Shown: positions 43,712 to 56,538, numbered from the stretch's first letter. The stretch is DNA of 57,794 bases from Gnetum montanum (GCA_015680685.1 MNCI01005810.1:870660-928453); one strand, 5' to 3'. The notes: generated from the letters alone by a model not told the origin. Translations and numbers: made by a program.

Positions 43712-45640
43712 TGAATGAAAACTTGTCCTTGAGCACAGAAGAAGAGGAACAAGTTCTTTACAAAATATATATGGGGATGTGAACTTATTTGACTAACATG
43801 TAGAGTGACACAGAGAAAATAGACAAATACAGAAGTGCCCGAGCATACAATATTATAATTACGTACAAAATTAATGTTCATGACAATTAGGAAAGAACAC
43901 CAACAAATCCAAAGGACATCCAACCCCTCTTGGCAATAGAAGAATGAGGGAGAGGTAAAAGAGATCTAGCGGTCATGAACAATCTCTCGTGAGTAATATG
44001 CTTGCATCCTCCTTAGTGACGACAGTCCTGCTTCCAATCCACACTTCCCACTACAATCACAACAAAACCAAGGATTAGTATATATAGTACATAAATAATG
44101 GTTGAATACCTCTCATCAGTGATTTTATCTAGCCAAGTTGTGATTGTGATAGATTGCTTGCTTGATATTGTTAGTGGAAAGATTGACGAATGGGTTAAAT
44201 AATAGAAGTGATCCATACAATTCAAAGAAAGTTTGACACAAGGAGTAGTGGAAAGAGGGTATTCACAACAATAAAAAGAAATTCACTACAAACAGTTGTG
44301 AAGGTACATACAATTTAGATGACATGGATGGGGTAAATAAAAATAATTTGATTGTAACAATGTCTAAGGGTAAAGAACTTAACTTAACCAAACCAAAAGA
44401 TATGAAAGTGGGTCCTCCCCAAAGCAGGCACAAGCCTTTTATGCCCTTGCATAACTTCAAACCAAGGAGTTCATGGGCTCCATGGATGATTAATGATTAT
44501 GGAAAGTTAAGTGCAAAAATCCAAAAGTAACTAACTAAGAAACCGGACACATCAAACCAGAACATTGAATCAAAACATGAAATTGGCAGCAAGGTGACAC
44601 ATGGAAAGCATAGATGGATGATAGACAGAGTGGAATGGAGTTCCTAATTATGGTTACATACAATCTCTTGTGGAGTTTGTGATTAAATGACTTGGTAGGA
44701 TACATCCTCAGTCTAGATCAAAACCAAATACTTTCAATGACTTCGCATCGACATTCTAAGGCAAGTCCATCCCCTGAGACACAAGAATTCTTCCACAAAA
44801 CAACCACCATTCCAAATAGGAGAGAAGGTAGGAAGTGTGAAAGGGCCTTAGTTAGAGGAGAAAAGACAAGCCTCATAACTAGTGCTTGTAGCCCTTTTAT
44901 TTGGTCTAAGGGGTGTGCTTTGAATTCCCATGTTTTTTTTTACTGAATGGGAACCACACCATGCAAAGATCCATGCTTTTTTTTTTTGTGTGATGAGGAC
45001 CACACCATGCAAGGACTTATTTGACTTCCTATTATGAAATGATGCAGAATGGTGAGAAGCTTACAAGAACACTCCTACACATAGGAAAATAGAAAAGCAC
45101 AAAGAATATCACATCTCTTTGAAGCCACACCCTAACCAAACCTTTGATTACTTCCCAATTTTGGAAACTACACAAGTCACCAATTTATTAGAGTTGCATT
45201 AATGGAGAAGAGACTACATGCTTCCAAAATAAGGAAAACCATAGAGTATGTGGATGGGTGGATGATGTGGACTCACTACCTATTACATGAAAAGAAACCA
45301 TGTCCCAATTGTCAGTAACGACATTCAAAGACAGAAACCAAACATCAACAATCAAATTACAAATAAAGCATACCAGCATCAAGTAGTGCATTACCATTGT
45401 ACCTATCACCTTATTAGCAAAAAGAGAAGAGAATTATACCAAACATAAGAAAATATAAAGAAAGTAAAAGAGTATTCAATAAATATTAAATATACTAACA
45501 ATGGTGTAAAACAAAAACTTAGAAAATATCAATAATCCTAAAAAATAAAAAGATGTAAAACAAATAATATGAAAGCAAAAAGTTGTATAACCAAAAATGT
45601 ATAAAACAAAAAGTCAAAAGACACTTAAGAATCCTAGAAA
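43712..45640 (-). other. Conserved noncoding region of the gag-only element
   Basis: Collinear in reverse with 36301-37760 and 53792-54990: T-rich start, GTGAGTCCACATCAT phrase, two TTTGCATGGTGTGG copies followed by A-runs (44950-45025), CTCTAACTAAGGCCC, GACTTCGCATC and GAGGACCCACTTTCATA. No ORF of the third-ORF type is present between this and the polypurine tract. Confidence 0.65.
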
Positions 45641-46645
45641 TTAGAATGGGGGGTAACCCCCACAACTTAACATTTGGTCATGGCTAGGATTAATAAATGG
45701 AAAATTTGGATCCATGCATGTTGGAAATATTGGGATTTGGTCATATTCAAACCACTGGGTGTCTTTTGCTATGGTGGTAGGAATGTACCCAAATTGGGGT
45801 TCACACACTTGATTAAAGTAAGCATAGTGGGGTAGATTATAAGATGTGGTCATGTGATAAGAAGCTAATCCACCATGGCACCCGTGACCATCAGATGGCA
45901 TGCAAGGATCGATATGTCTCCTCTCGTGGTTATATTCATTAGGTCGCATGGCTGTTGGAGTATTAATTGGTGGCCTAGATAAGGTAATGGAAGGCATTGA
46001 GTTTGAAGAGGAAGGTGCATCACAGTGTTGGGCTTGTGCTAAGTTGGAGGATGCAGTGGTTTCAGAACCATGTTGTCTCTTTCTATAGCCATGCCTAAAG
46101 AAAGGATGCTTCTGATGTTGTGAAGGACTCCCACTATTGTTGACAGTAGCAGCATAAGTAATGTTCATGGATTGGTGTTGTGGTGCAAAACCTTTTGGTA
46201 CTACCAGTGGCAATGTAGGAGGAGGTGAAGGATGAGAGTATTGAGAGCAAGGAGAAGTATAAGGAACATGAGGTGGTGATCTCGTAGGAGAGACATGGGT
46301 TGATGATACTTGGGAGAGTGTTGAACATGATAAGCACTTGGTTTCAAATGGTATGAAGGGTGTGGCCAGTTTGGCGATGGCCTCCCCCATGACTGGGGGT
46401 TTTGCCGCTATGGTTGAGCAGAATACTAAAGCTAGTAAGAATTTGCCCACAAATAGTATGATGAGTTGTGGATTGCCAATAAAATTGTGGAATAGGAATG
46501 CACCCAACCATGTACTTCTGTATGAAATTTGGATGTAACATTCTTCCCCAATGCTCATGTAGATGTGACAAGATTGGGCATTGGCCTTTTAGTTGATCGT
46601 ACAGGCAAGCATCACATTGATACTTATGTTTTGTGGTGGACCTCT
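45641..46645 (-). pseudogene. Gag C-terminal half with proline-rich tail
   Basis: Continues the gag interrupted at 46645/56539. A knuckle-like CDACLYDQLKGQC (about 46615-46577, His replaced by Gln) is followed by SHLHEHWGRML, then after small frame changes a long open stretch (46558-45641). This is a Pro/Ser/His-rich region with PFFRHGYRKRQH and a C-terminal LPHYAYFNQVCEPQFGY ... FEYDQIPIFPTCMDP, ending GGYPPF. The tail matches 859-233 of the first element nearly throughout, which shows that the gag-only form is a family and not a one-off deletion. Confidence 0.72.
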
Positions 46646-47454
46646 TGATGAGCTGTGATATCAAGTACGTGATATTAGAGCCTTCCAAGTGATATCAAGC
46701 ATATGATATCGGGGCTTATCTTGTTGCCTATAAATAAGAGGCGGGCACACTTGGTTTGGCAATAGATTAGTTAGACCATTACCTGAACTCTTGTCTTTTC
46801 TCCCTCTCAGAGTTAGAATTATTTCTACATGCCTACAGTAGGATTCATAAAGTGAACAGATCCTCATTCGAGCATTGTGTACCTGAGCACACCTTGTGTA
46901 TGGCAATAAAGACGAACTTTGTGATAAACCTTGCAACATCCAGAATAGATTAATTAATGTTAATTATAGTTAATTAATGATTTTCTTAGTTAATTAATGT
47001 TCTCTCTCTCACCCTATAACTCTCATAAGTAAGCACACTCAGTACAATTACTTCAAGCATGTGTGTAACGCTTGGTAACCCAGTAACAATTAGCGTTTGG
47101 TAATCCCAGCAATGTTGCACTGGTTCAAGATGTGTACGGAAAGTGAGAATAGATGCTGGTGTTAGGACTAGTTAAAACATAGTTGAGAATTTAAATTAAA
47201 TTAGTTACTTAGTTATCTCTCTCCTCCCTTTGTAGCACCAGGCCATAAAATATAAAAATATATAAAAATCATATACCTCAAGTTTACTTAACCATACAAT
47301 CGTGCTATATAAGTAAGCTTGGGAAGACAACGATTGAATAACTTGTCCTTGTTCCACAAAAGTGAATAAGCACTTGGTCCTTGGAATTCAACCGGATTGT
47401 ATGTGGATGCTTGTATTCGTATGGTTGAGTGTAGGGATACCTTGCTGCTCATCA
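46646..47454 (+). repeat. 5-prime LTR of nested gag-pol element
   Basis: TGATGAGCTG ... GCTCATCA. TATA box 46729-46736. The 83 bp U3 has GATATC words (GTGATATCAAG, ATGATATCGG). AATAAAG at about 46900 may be a polyadenylation signal at the end of R. Confidence 0.88.
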
Positions 47455-47455
47455 T

Positions 47456-47473
47456 TGGCACCGTTTTCAGGGA
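47456..47473 (+). other. Primer binding site, degenerate tRNA-Asp type
   Basis: TGGCACCGTTTTCAGGGA, one base after the LTR, matches the tRNA-Asp complement at 14 of 18 positions. Confidence 0.8.
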
Positions 47474-47597
47474 CTTTGTTGATTGTGCGCTAATTAGAAC
47501 TTAGGAACTCTTTCTCATCTTTGGAACGAACCCTTAAGGTTGGTTACAAGGAAAAATAATAATAATATATAATACATTGCACACTGAATAGACAATC

Positions 47598-49645
47598 ATG
47601 TCTCCTTTTTTGTACAAAAGTATTTCACCGCCTAGGTCTGATACAAGGAACAATTGGAGGCGTGGTACACATGATAATCTGTCAGTCCCTCAACAATTTT
47701 ACATGGTATATGTTCATCCTGATGAATACATACCAAACTTTACCTTTATCCTCCACCAGGATGAACAACTGCGTTGGCATGATTTAGAAGGTAACATAGT
47801 GTTACCTCCCGATCGCTCTGTTCTAGGCATGCTTCTTCATGATCTTACACGAATTGGTATGCAGCACTTACAGGCAGAGTACATTGTGCATGATCATGAC
47901 TTGAGAGAGTACCAACCCATGGAGGCACAATGTCAGAGGGACTTACAACAGGAGAGACGTCATGAATTCATCAAGGGGAAGTTATCTCGAAATATCCCAC
48001 ATGTCATAAGTGAAAATGAGGATGGTGAACCTACCTTAGGAGGCTTCCCACAAAACAATGTTCTTCCCGTTGACTTTGATCAAGGGGTTGTGTATTAGAA
48101 CCTTCATTCAACCATCCATAACCCAAGTTATAATGCTAACAGACACAAAGGGTCCAACAAAGGAACACACATGCATGATAAAGATGGACATGTTGATCGT
48201 AACCGCGAGCAAGGCTGCAACCATCGAAGAGAAGGTAGTAGGCACCATCATGGTGACAGTCCTCCTTCTTCTTCACCTTCATCATCTCCTTCACCCTCTC
48301 CTTTAATATCTAGATGCAATCACAAAGAAAAAGACCATAAGGATAAGGATAGGTGAAATGGGAGTCAGAGATGAAACAATCAGGAAAGGGGACGAGGGCA
48401 TTCTAGAGAATCACAACATGGAAAAAGGAAGAGTAGGGAACAACATAGGCATCATAGACACCACAGACAGGGAGATCACAATGAACCCCTACTCACTACT
48501 CAAAGTATGCTAGACATAACTGAGGCTGTTAGAATCCCAACAAGGCACCAAAAAGATAGTAGGATCAAGAAATTAGACATGAACAACATCCTATGATTTG
48601 AAGGGGGATACAACGCTAATCTTCAAAATCATCTACAAGAATTCCATGATGCATGTGCCTTACAAAACATAGAAAACAAATGGAAAAAACTAAAGTTTTT
48701 CCCATGGACACTAGTCAAAGAAGCGGAGAGCTGGTACTAGTCCTTAGAACTTTAATCCATTCGCAGGTGGAGTACCATGTTAGAATTGTTCAACGATAAG
48801 TACCAAACGTACTCCCAAGTGTCCAACTTGCGAAAGCAAATCCAAGGATGGAAACAAGGAGGGCATGAACACTTGGATGCTACCATGGGCCGATATTATG
48901 CATTGTCACATTATTGTCCTGGCCATGGTTATTTGCAGAGGGATCAACTACGCCATCTCGTAGATGGGCTTAGGCATGAAACATGAAGAACCCTTGGGAC
49001 ATATCCCCAAGGAAGGCTATCTGAGCTTAGGACCCATCAAGTACAAAGATTATTGGAGCAAATTGCTAAAGAGGAAGATGAGCTAAGGAAAAGAGAGAGT
49101 GCAAAGAAATATAACAGAGATCCTTCCCTCCAAAATAAGGGAGTAAGATTTTGTGAGGATGAAGAAGATTCATCACTCGAAGAGATGGTGAATAGGAAAA
49201 CTTTGCCTATTTAAAAGTTGGCATCGGAAGTATCGACAAAGGTAGACCAAATGTGGGACTCCCTAGATAATAGATTTCAAACCGTTCTCAAAATAGTAGA
49301 GGAGTCTAGAGAGCAAGGTAGTGAATGGGAAAAAAGAGAGAAGTGGAATATGCATGCAACAAAGGTAAGGGTAAAGTTGCCATCATCAAAGAGGTTGTGG
49401 ATTTGAATACAAACAATGATAGTGGATGCAAGATATGCCAATATAGCCATCCTAAGGGATGTTGCCTTGTAATCTCACATCTACAGAAGTCTGGGATGTA
49501 TGCACTCAACCCACAATTGAACAAAAGGCAAACAGCCCGAAGGTTACCTTATCCCCAAGGTAACCCAAGACAGTTCCACCAACCCTTAACGTATTATCCA
49601 AGTGGAACTCCACCACAACCAACTGAGCAATATCAATAGTGGTAG
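47598..49645 (+). pseudogene. Gag polyprotein of nested element
   Basis: The ATG at 47598 (MSPFLYKSIS) opens a 166-codon stretch with PDEYIPNFTFILHQDEQLRWHDLEG, then a stop at 48096. A basic/Ser-rich stretch (48171-48480) follows. The capsid region, from about 48600, has NLQNHLQEFHDACALQNIENKWKKLKFFPWTLVKEAESWY, FNDKYQTYSQVSNLRKQ and CPGHGYLQRDQLRHL. KVDQMWDSLDNRFQ is at 49240-49280. Near 49320 the frame changes by -1 and carries the knuckle CKICQYSHPKGCC (49430-49470) and a Gln/Pro-rich end. Stops at Trp/Gln/Arg positions. Confidence 0.75.
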
Positions 49646-50875
49646 CACCCACAATCATGGGGAATGCCACCACCACGGCAACAGTATCCTTACCGTTAAC
49701 CTAACCCGTATGGATATTACATGTAGTAGCCAATCTCTCCACATGATTCTATTGGTCACGTCACCCTTCAACCTCACTACCAAACACATGAGTATTATAG
49801 GACTCCTTCTCCTAGGGGTGATGTTTCACAAACATACCATCCTTCTCATCCGACTACATCTCTTCCACCCTTAACTCCATTACCACTTGCTTTAACCATG
49901 CAGGGTGAGCTCCCTACCCAGCTGCAGCAACGTAATGCTACAAGGGTTGTTAATTCTCACCCTACTGTTGGTCCAAATAATCACACAAAGAAGAGACCTT
50001 TCTTTAGAACCAATAGTCCAACTAAGTCCTTATAGTCACAAGCGACTAATTCTTCAAATGCCTCATTACCAGTCGAAACTTTAGAGCTCCCTTCAACCCA
50101 AAGGCCACATTCAACACATACGGTCATGTTAACTTATGTCATCACTGATTAGATAAAAGCTGGCCATCTTCCTAGGAAATTCTCTAATCTTGGAAGTCCT
50201 CTTATATATCTACAAATCACTGGGAACGAACCTTGCAAAGCTCTTTTGGATTCAGGTTCTGGTATCAACTTAATCTCTCAAGAAATGTACAAAGCCTAGA
50301 ACCTACCTCCATTAAAAAATAGTAACATTCATTTAGAGTTGGTTGACCAATCCATCACTATCCCATTAGGATTAGTGGAGGACATTGTCACCACTGTTTG
50401 TGGATGGTCATATCCAGCTGACTTCCTAGTGATTCAAGTGAACAACGGTAAGGGGGACTTCCTAATCATAATCGAAAGAGCATGGCTAAGCACAATTGAC
50501 ATGTGCCTAGGAATTCATGATCTTTCCCTAGAAATATCAAAGGAAAATAAGTTTGGAAAGATCAAGAAGAAGAAAATTCCATGCATTTCATACAGTGACA
50601 TAGGGTGTAATTGCATGCAGAAGTCATGGTTTGTACAATGTTTAACATTGCATACATGCAATCAGTGTGCACAAGTGGCTCATATACAAAGATGCCTATA
50701 TGCAGCAACCACAAGACAAGAAGGCACCCAGTGGCTGATAGCTAATCAAGAGAGCAGTTCAACTATATGCATGGAACCAACTGAGGGTTTGACTTGCACT
50801 TACATAGATAGCATATACACATTAGAGCAAGCCCATTGCCAACTTCCAAGTCTTGACATTGAAAATATCAACTAG
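49646..50875 (+). pseudogene. Linker and aspartic protease of nested element
   Basis: In frame 2, a Pro/Tyr/His-rich linker with KKRPFFRTNSPTKS precedes CKALLDSGSGINLISQEMYKA (about 50236-50300), in which the catalytic D-S-G is intact. Then come LELVDQSITIPLGLVEDIVTTVCGWSYPADFLVIQV, DFLIIIERAWLS and the Cys-rich TCNQCAQVAHIQRCLY spacer. One stop falls just after the active-site loop (50298) and another at 50873. The best-preserved protease in the window. Confidence 0.78.
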
Positions 50876-51976
50876 GGGAAGTTGGAAATCCCTGATAAGT
50901 TTAAGTAGGAGCCCCTTGAGTTAAAACCATTGCTCACCGGTATGGAATACACATTTCTCAAGAATGGAAAATTGGTAATTATTAATGCTAGGCTCGTTCC
51001 TTAACAAAAAGAGAGACTGTTGAAAGTGATAAACAAATGATCGAAAGCCTTCACTTGGTCATATCTTGAATTAACTGGAATAGATCCTAGGATATGCCAG
51101 CACATAATTTACACAAATCCCTCCATGAAGCCTTGACAACAACTGCAGAGGCAACTTAACCCAAAGCTTAAGCAAGTGGTTAAGGAAGAAATTGAACAAC
51201 TTCTAAAAGCTGGGTTCATATACCCCATTACTGATAGTGAATGGGTTAGTCCCTTAGTTATTCTACCTAAGATAGAAGGTAAATGGAGGATGTGTATAGA
51301 TTTTAGGCTACTGAATATGGCAACATTCAAGAACCACTTTCCATTGTCATTCATTGACCAAGTCTTAGACACCATTACAGGGCATTGCTACTATAGTTTT
51401 CTATATGGGTATAGTGGGTACAACCAAATTCAGATAGCCACAAAAGACTAAGCCAAGACTACATTCACCAGTCCTTGGGGAACATTTGCATACAAACAAA
51501 TGTCGTTTGGCTTGTGCAATGCCCCTGCAACATTTCAACGATTAGTTCTAAGCATATTCTAGCAACAAATAGGAAATGGTGTGGAAGTCTTCATGAATGA
51601 CTTCTCCACTTACGAAGCAAACTTTGATCAAGCCTTGGACCAATTAGAGCAAGTACTAAAGTGGTGTGTAGAAACCAACTTAAGGATCAACTGGCAAAAA
51701 AGCCATTTAATGGTCCAAGAAGGCATCATATTAAGACATAATATTTCACAAATAGGGATAGAGGTAGACCCCGAAAAGATTAAAATCATCCAAGGAATCA
51801 CTTGGCAACTTGAAACTGTAAAAGATATCCAGTCATTCCTTGGACATACTAGCTACTACAAAGGGTTTATTGAGAACTTTTCAAAGGTTGCAAAACCATT
51901 GGTTGAACTAACGAAAAAGGACATACCTTTCGAATGGACCACAAAATGCGAACTAGCTTTCCAAACTTTAAAATAG
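50876..51976 (+). pseudogene. Reverse transcriptase of nested element
   Basis: LLTGMEYTFLKNGKLVIINARL, KEEIEQLLKAGFIYPI, SEWVSPLVILPKIEGKWRMCIDFRLLN, YSFLYGYSGYNQIQIA and MSFGLCNAPATFQR. The catalytic block is VEVFMNDFSTY with the first Asp changed to Asn (G-to-A). Then LRINWQKSHLMVQEGIIL, GIEVDPEKIKIIQGI and SFLGHTSYYKGFIENFSKVAKPL. Stops at about 50909, 51002, 51039, 51134, 51449, 51560 and 51974, mostly at former Gln, Arg or Trp codons. Confidence 0.85.
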
Positions 51977-52563
51977 AAGCTTGTAGAAACACCCATTCTA
52001 CAAGCTCTTGACTGGTCTAGACCATTCCACATAATGACTGACATGTCCAACTATGCTTTAGGAGCCGTAATTACACAGTTAGATGACCAAAAACATCCTT
52101 ATTACATCCATTGTACAAGTAGGAATATTGCTGATGCACAACTTAACTACACCACAACAGAGAAAGAATTAATGGCTATAGTGTTTGCACTAGAAAAATT
52201 TAGGCACTATGTCTTGGGCTATAAGGTATTCGCGCACATGGATCATAGTGCAATAAGGTTCCTAATGAATAAACAAATGGTGAGCCCTTGCATCATACAA
52301 TGCCTCGTAATCTTACAAGAGTTCGATCTTACTATCATTGATCGTAAAGGCACCGAGAACATAGTTGCTAATCATTTATCTCGATTGCGATGGGACAACA
52401 AAGAGGATGAATATCCACTCTCTAATCATTTCCATGATGAACTCCTCTTTGCAGGTGTAGTAACTAATCAATTAACCATGGAGACAAACTGGTATAGCAG
52501 TATTCTCACTTATCTCCTTACACAACAAACACCACAAGGGTTAGACATTAAAAAGAAACAATA
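51977..52563 (+). pseudogene. RNase H of nested element
   Basis: FHIMTDMSNYALGAVI supplies the first Asp, TTTEKELMAIVFALEKFRHYV the Glu, and VFAHMDHSAIRFL the next Asp, followed by LQEFDLTIIDRKGTENIVANHLSRL (family A-D-x-L-S-R with Asp changed to Asn). Open for 176 codons from 52034, stop at 52562. Confidence 0.85.
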
Positions 52564-53791
52564 GTTTCTTCACCGAGCCAAGTATTTTATGGATATCAAT
52601 GGGCAACTTTATAAAGTATGTCCCGATGGCTTGGTCTAATGGTGTGTTCGCGAGGTGGATCAATTACAAGTTCTCCAAGATGCTCATGAGGGTCCTTGTG
52701 GGGGTCATTACATTGGGAGACAAATAGCCATTAAAATCTTGCTTGCATGATATTATTGGCCTACATTATTCCAGGACACCCATCATTTCGTCCAATCTTG
52801 TAAGCGATGTCAACATGATGGGGGAATGACTGCTAGAATGGAGGGTCCGAAACAATGGATTCAACCTTTAGAACCCTTCGATATTTGGGGAATTGATTTT
52901 ATGGAGCCTATTACACCAATGTCCAATGGAAAAGCCTACATCATTATTGCCATTGACTACTTCACAAAATGGGCAGAAGTAGCTACCATTAAGGATTGTA
53001 CATCATCTATAGCTACACGATTTGTTCAACAACAAGTTGTAAACAGGTTTGGCATGCCGTGTGCACTTATTTTAGACAATGGTACACACTTCACAAGTGC
53101 AAATTTTCAGAAATTAATGCAACGCTTAAGGGTTGAGCACAAACTAACTACACCATACCACCCTTAAGCAAATGGTCAAGCCGAGGTCACCAATAGGGAG
53201 ATTACAAAGATATTAACAAGAACTATTAGCAAGTATAGGAGAGATTGGAGCACCAAACTGAATGATGCTCTTTGGGCATACCGCTCCACATGAAAACTCC
53301 CTATAGGCTACTCTCCCTATGAGTTAGTCTATGGTAAACTTCCAATGCTCCCTATTCAAGCAAAACTTCGTACACTATCCACAGCATGTGATCTCAACCT
53401 TGACCTTCATCTAGCACAAAAAGAACAACTAATGAACCTTAACTTGCTCGATGAGAATCGACTAGTCGCCCTGTCATCTAATGAATTGCACAAGGCTTTT
53501 AATAAACAATGTCATGACCTAAAAATTAGAAAAGTTAAGTACCAACCAGGAGATAAGGTTCTCTACTAGAATCCCACGCATGTGCCACAACAAACTAAAT
53601 TTCAAACGTTGTGGAAAGGACCTTATATCATTCATGCAACTTTTCCTTTAGGGGCCATGATGATTTACAAACTTGAGAGCTCGAACAAGAAACTATTGGT
53701 TAACATCCAACAAACCAAACCTTTTCATGAGCCTAGGACAACCAATACTAATGCTACCTCTATTGTTGGACAACCTTGCTCCCTATTTTGA
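52564..53791 (+). pseudogene. Integrase of nested element
   Basis: Zinc part: DAHEGPCGGHYIGRQIAIK ... HHFVQSCKRCQ. Core: GIDFMEPITPMSNGKAYIIIAIDYFTKWAE, ALILDNGTHF, and [11 protein letters not shown], so all three D,D,E residues are retained. C-terminal: KVKYQPGDKVLY and the GPY/F-type LWKGPYIIHATFPLGAMMIYKLE module. The frame ends GQPCSLF-stop at 53791. In-frame stops at 52639, 52748, 53165, 53292 and 53567. Best-preserved integrase in the window. Confidence 0.86.
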
Positions 53792-55702
53792 ATTGCCTCC
53801 TGCCACCTCAATCATGGGGGAGATGGCCACCAATGCTAGCCATTCAAAGCCCTCAGTTCCTTTTGTATTTTTGTTTTACACATTTTTCAAATTTACTTAT
53901 TTTTATTTTACACCATTGTTCACAATTTTACTATTTCTTTGTTTGATTTACTTTTATTCATCTTATAATAAGTGCTCATGATGCTGGATTGTATCATAAT
54001 GATGTTGGTTGCTAATGTTTGGTTTTTGCCTTTGATTTTCAATGTTGATACTAAGATATGGTTCTTTTGATAAAACAAGCAATGAGTCTATGTTGCCCAT
54101 TCATCCATTCAAATCTGTGGTCTCCCTTGGTTTTGGAACTGTACTATTCCTTTTTCTAAATAAACTTATTAATAAATTGGTGGCTTGGTATTCTTCAAAC
54201 CAAGGAAAGACTCAATGGTTGAAAAGGGTGTGACTTCAAGGGGATTCGATGCACGTGTGCTAGCTATTCTTTTGGGTACTTGGATGTTTTTCATGGGTTT
54301 TCCGCCATTCTGCCATTGATCAAATATCAAGAAGTTGAATAAATAAAAATAAGTCTTTGCATGGTGTGGTTCTCACGTGAAAAAAAAACAAAAAACAAAA
54401 AAAGGATGAGAATTCAAAGCACACCCCTTAGACATAATAAAGAAATATGGGCTACAAGCACTGGTTATGGCATTGTAAATACATGTTACCCATGCCTAAA
54501 GGTTCCCTCTAACTAAGGTCCTTTCTTGCTTCTTGCTTCTCTATCTTTCTCTCCTTGGAATAATGGTGACTCTTTGGGGAAGCATTCTTGTTGCTTCAAG
54601 AGGATGGATTGGTCAAGTGTATTGATGCGAGGTCACTAAATGTGGTTGGTTTGAGTCCAACTTTGAAATGAGTTCTACTCAATCACCTTAACCATAAAAT
54701 ACATGAGGGACTTTATACAACCTTGCTCTTGGGATTCCATTCCATTTCCTACTCTCCATCTTTCTTCCCATTTTCCACCTCATTGCCAGTTTTATGATTA
54801 GTCTATATTTTGGTTGATACATTATTTTTCCTTGGTAAATTCTTGTGGGTAAGTCTTTAACCATTGTTTCCATATGTCATCCCTAGAGCCTACGAACTCT
54901 TTGGTTTGGCAGCTTGTCAAGGCATAAAAGGCATAAGCCTACTTTACGGAGGACCCATTGACATTCCTTTATGGTGCAATTGTTAAATTATTCTCCTTAA
55001 CCCTTTCTTGCAATCAGCAATTTCTCATTTCATCCCCATCCATGACATCCATTTTATTGGTATCGCCATTGTTATTTTTCCCATTTTTCTTGTTCCCTAT
55101 ACTTTTCCACCCTATTGCTACCGAAGGTTCGCTCTTAGTTGTGGGGGCCCTGTCACAAATTTTTCCATTCTACTACTTGTACCACCCCTACACCTTGGGT
55201 AGTTATTAATGATAAACCTCTAATCCATTCTCTGCCATAATCACAACTCAACCAATGTGCTTTATATCAAGGCAAGGTAACAACTACATTGTGGCTTACC
55301 TATCCTTGCTCATTTGTGACCGTGTTGTGTGTGCATATGGCAATTATATGAACAATAGACTAGGATAGGAGAAAGCACTCAGGATGGACTGGAGCTGGAG
55401 TGTTTACATCGAGAACAAGTTTGATCACGTGCCTATGGATAAACAACAGAAGGCACAATCGTGACGTCGGTAGCAATGCGTCTCATTTTCATTTCTCTCT
55501 CTTCAAGCTGTTGGATTAGGGTCTAGATGTCATCTATGTATAGCGTTTACCACAAAGGGCATGAACACCAATTTAATATGTTTATTGATCCATTCATCAA
55601 GCACTTTGAGTCTATTATTCCCTATCGCTGTCAATTCTCATTTAGTCAATAATCTCATACCTTCCCAATATTTTGTAAGGAACTCGAGGATGAGTTTCGT
55701 TC
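53792..55702 (+). other. Noncoding region after pol of nested element
   Basis: T-rich start, GCAATGAGTCTATGTTGCC, one TCTTTGCATGGTGTGG copy with A-runs (54350-54400), CCTCTAACTAAGGTCC, and GAGGACCCATTGACATTC. From about 54990 to 55620 it matches no other member. The final 80 bp before the polypurine tract are again shared with 42130-42208. No third ORF. Confidence 0.65.
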
Positions 55703-55715
55703 AGTCGTGGGGGTA
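55703..55715 (+). other. Polypurine tract
   Basis: AGTCGTGGGGGTA immediately upstream of the 3-prime LTR. Confidence 0.82.
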
Positions 55716-56538
55716 TGATGAGCCACAATATCGCATCCGCAATATTGGGTACGCGATATTGGAGCCTTCCAAGCTATATCGGGCATCTGCTATCGGGGCC
55801 TGTCTTATCGCTTATAAATAAGAGGTAGGCACACTTGGTTTGGCAATAGATTAGTTAGACCCTTACCCAAACTCTTGCCTTTTCTCCCTCTCAAAGTTAG
55901 AATTATTTCTGTGTGCCCGCAATAGGAGTCATAAAGTGAACAGATCCTCATTCGAGCATTGTGTACCTGAGCACACCTTGTGTACGGCAATAAAGACAAA
56001 CTTTGTGATGAACCTTGTAGCATCCAAAATAGATTAATTATTGTTAATTACAGTTAATTAATGCTTTCCTTAGTTAATTAATGTTCTCTCTCTCACCCTA
56101 GAACTCTCATAAGTAAGCACACTTAGTATGATTACTTCGAGCATGTGTGTAATGCTTAGTAACCCAATAACGATTAGTGTTTGGTAATCCCAGTAGTGTT
56201 GCACTGGTTCAGGATGTGTACGGCAAGTGAGAATGGATGCTGGTGTTAGGACTAGTTAAATCATAGTTGAGTAGTTAAATTAAATTAGTTACTTAGTTAT
56301 CTCTCTCCTCCCTTTGTAGCACCGAGCCATAAAACGTAAAAATATATAAAAATCATATACCTCAAGTTTACTTAACTATACACTCATTTTATACAAGTAA
56401 GCTTGGGAAGACAACAATTCACTAACCCGTCCTTGTTCCAAAAAAGCGCATAAGCACTTAGTCCTTGGAATTCGACCATATCGTGCATGGATGCTCATAT
56501 TCGTCTGGTTGAGCATAGGGATACCTCGCCGCTCATCA
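55716..56538 (+). repeat. 3-prime LTR of nested gag-pol element
   Basis: TGATGAGCCAC ... GCTCATCA. TATA box 55813-55820. The 97 bp U3 carries AATATCGCATCCGCAATATT-like words and differs more from the 5-prime copy than R-U5 does. Confidence 0.88.

Larger units (their letters stand above)
46646..56538 (+). mobile_element. Athila-like gag-pol retrotransposon nested in gag of the minus element
   Basis: A 9.9 kb insertion bounded by LTRs 46646-47454 and 55716-56538 with primer site and polypurine tract. The flanks CCTCT and GCCCC are a poor target duplication, but the spliced minus-strand gag text matches the uninterrupted homologue at 1130-1200 with about five surplus bases, as expected. Gag is in frame 0; protease to integrase is one frame (frame 2) with point stops. 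It lacks the third ORF seen at 38.5-42 kb. The LTRs look about 90 percent identical, differing mostly by transitions. Confidence 0.88.
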
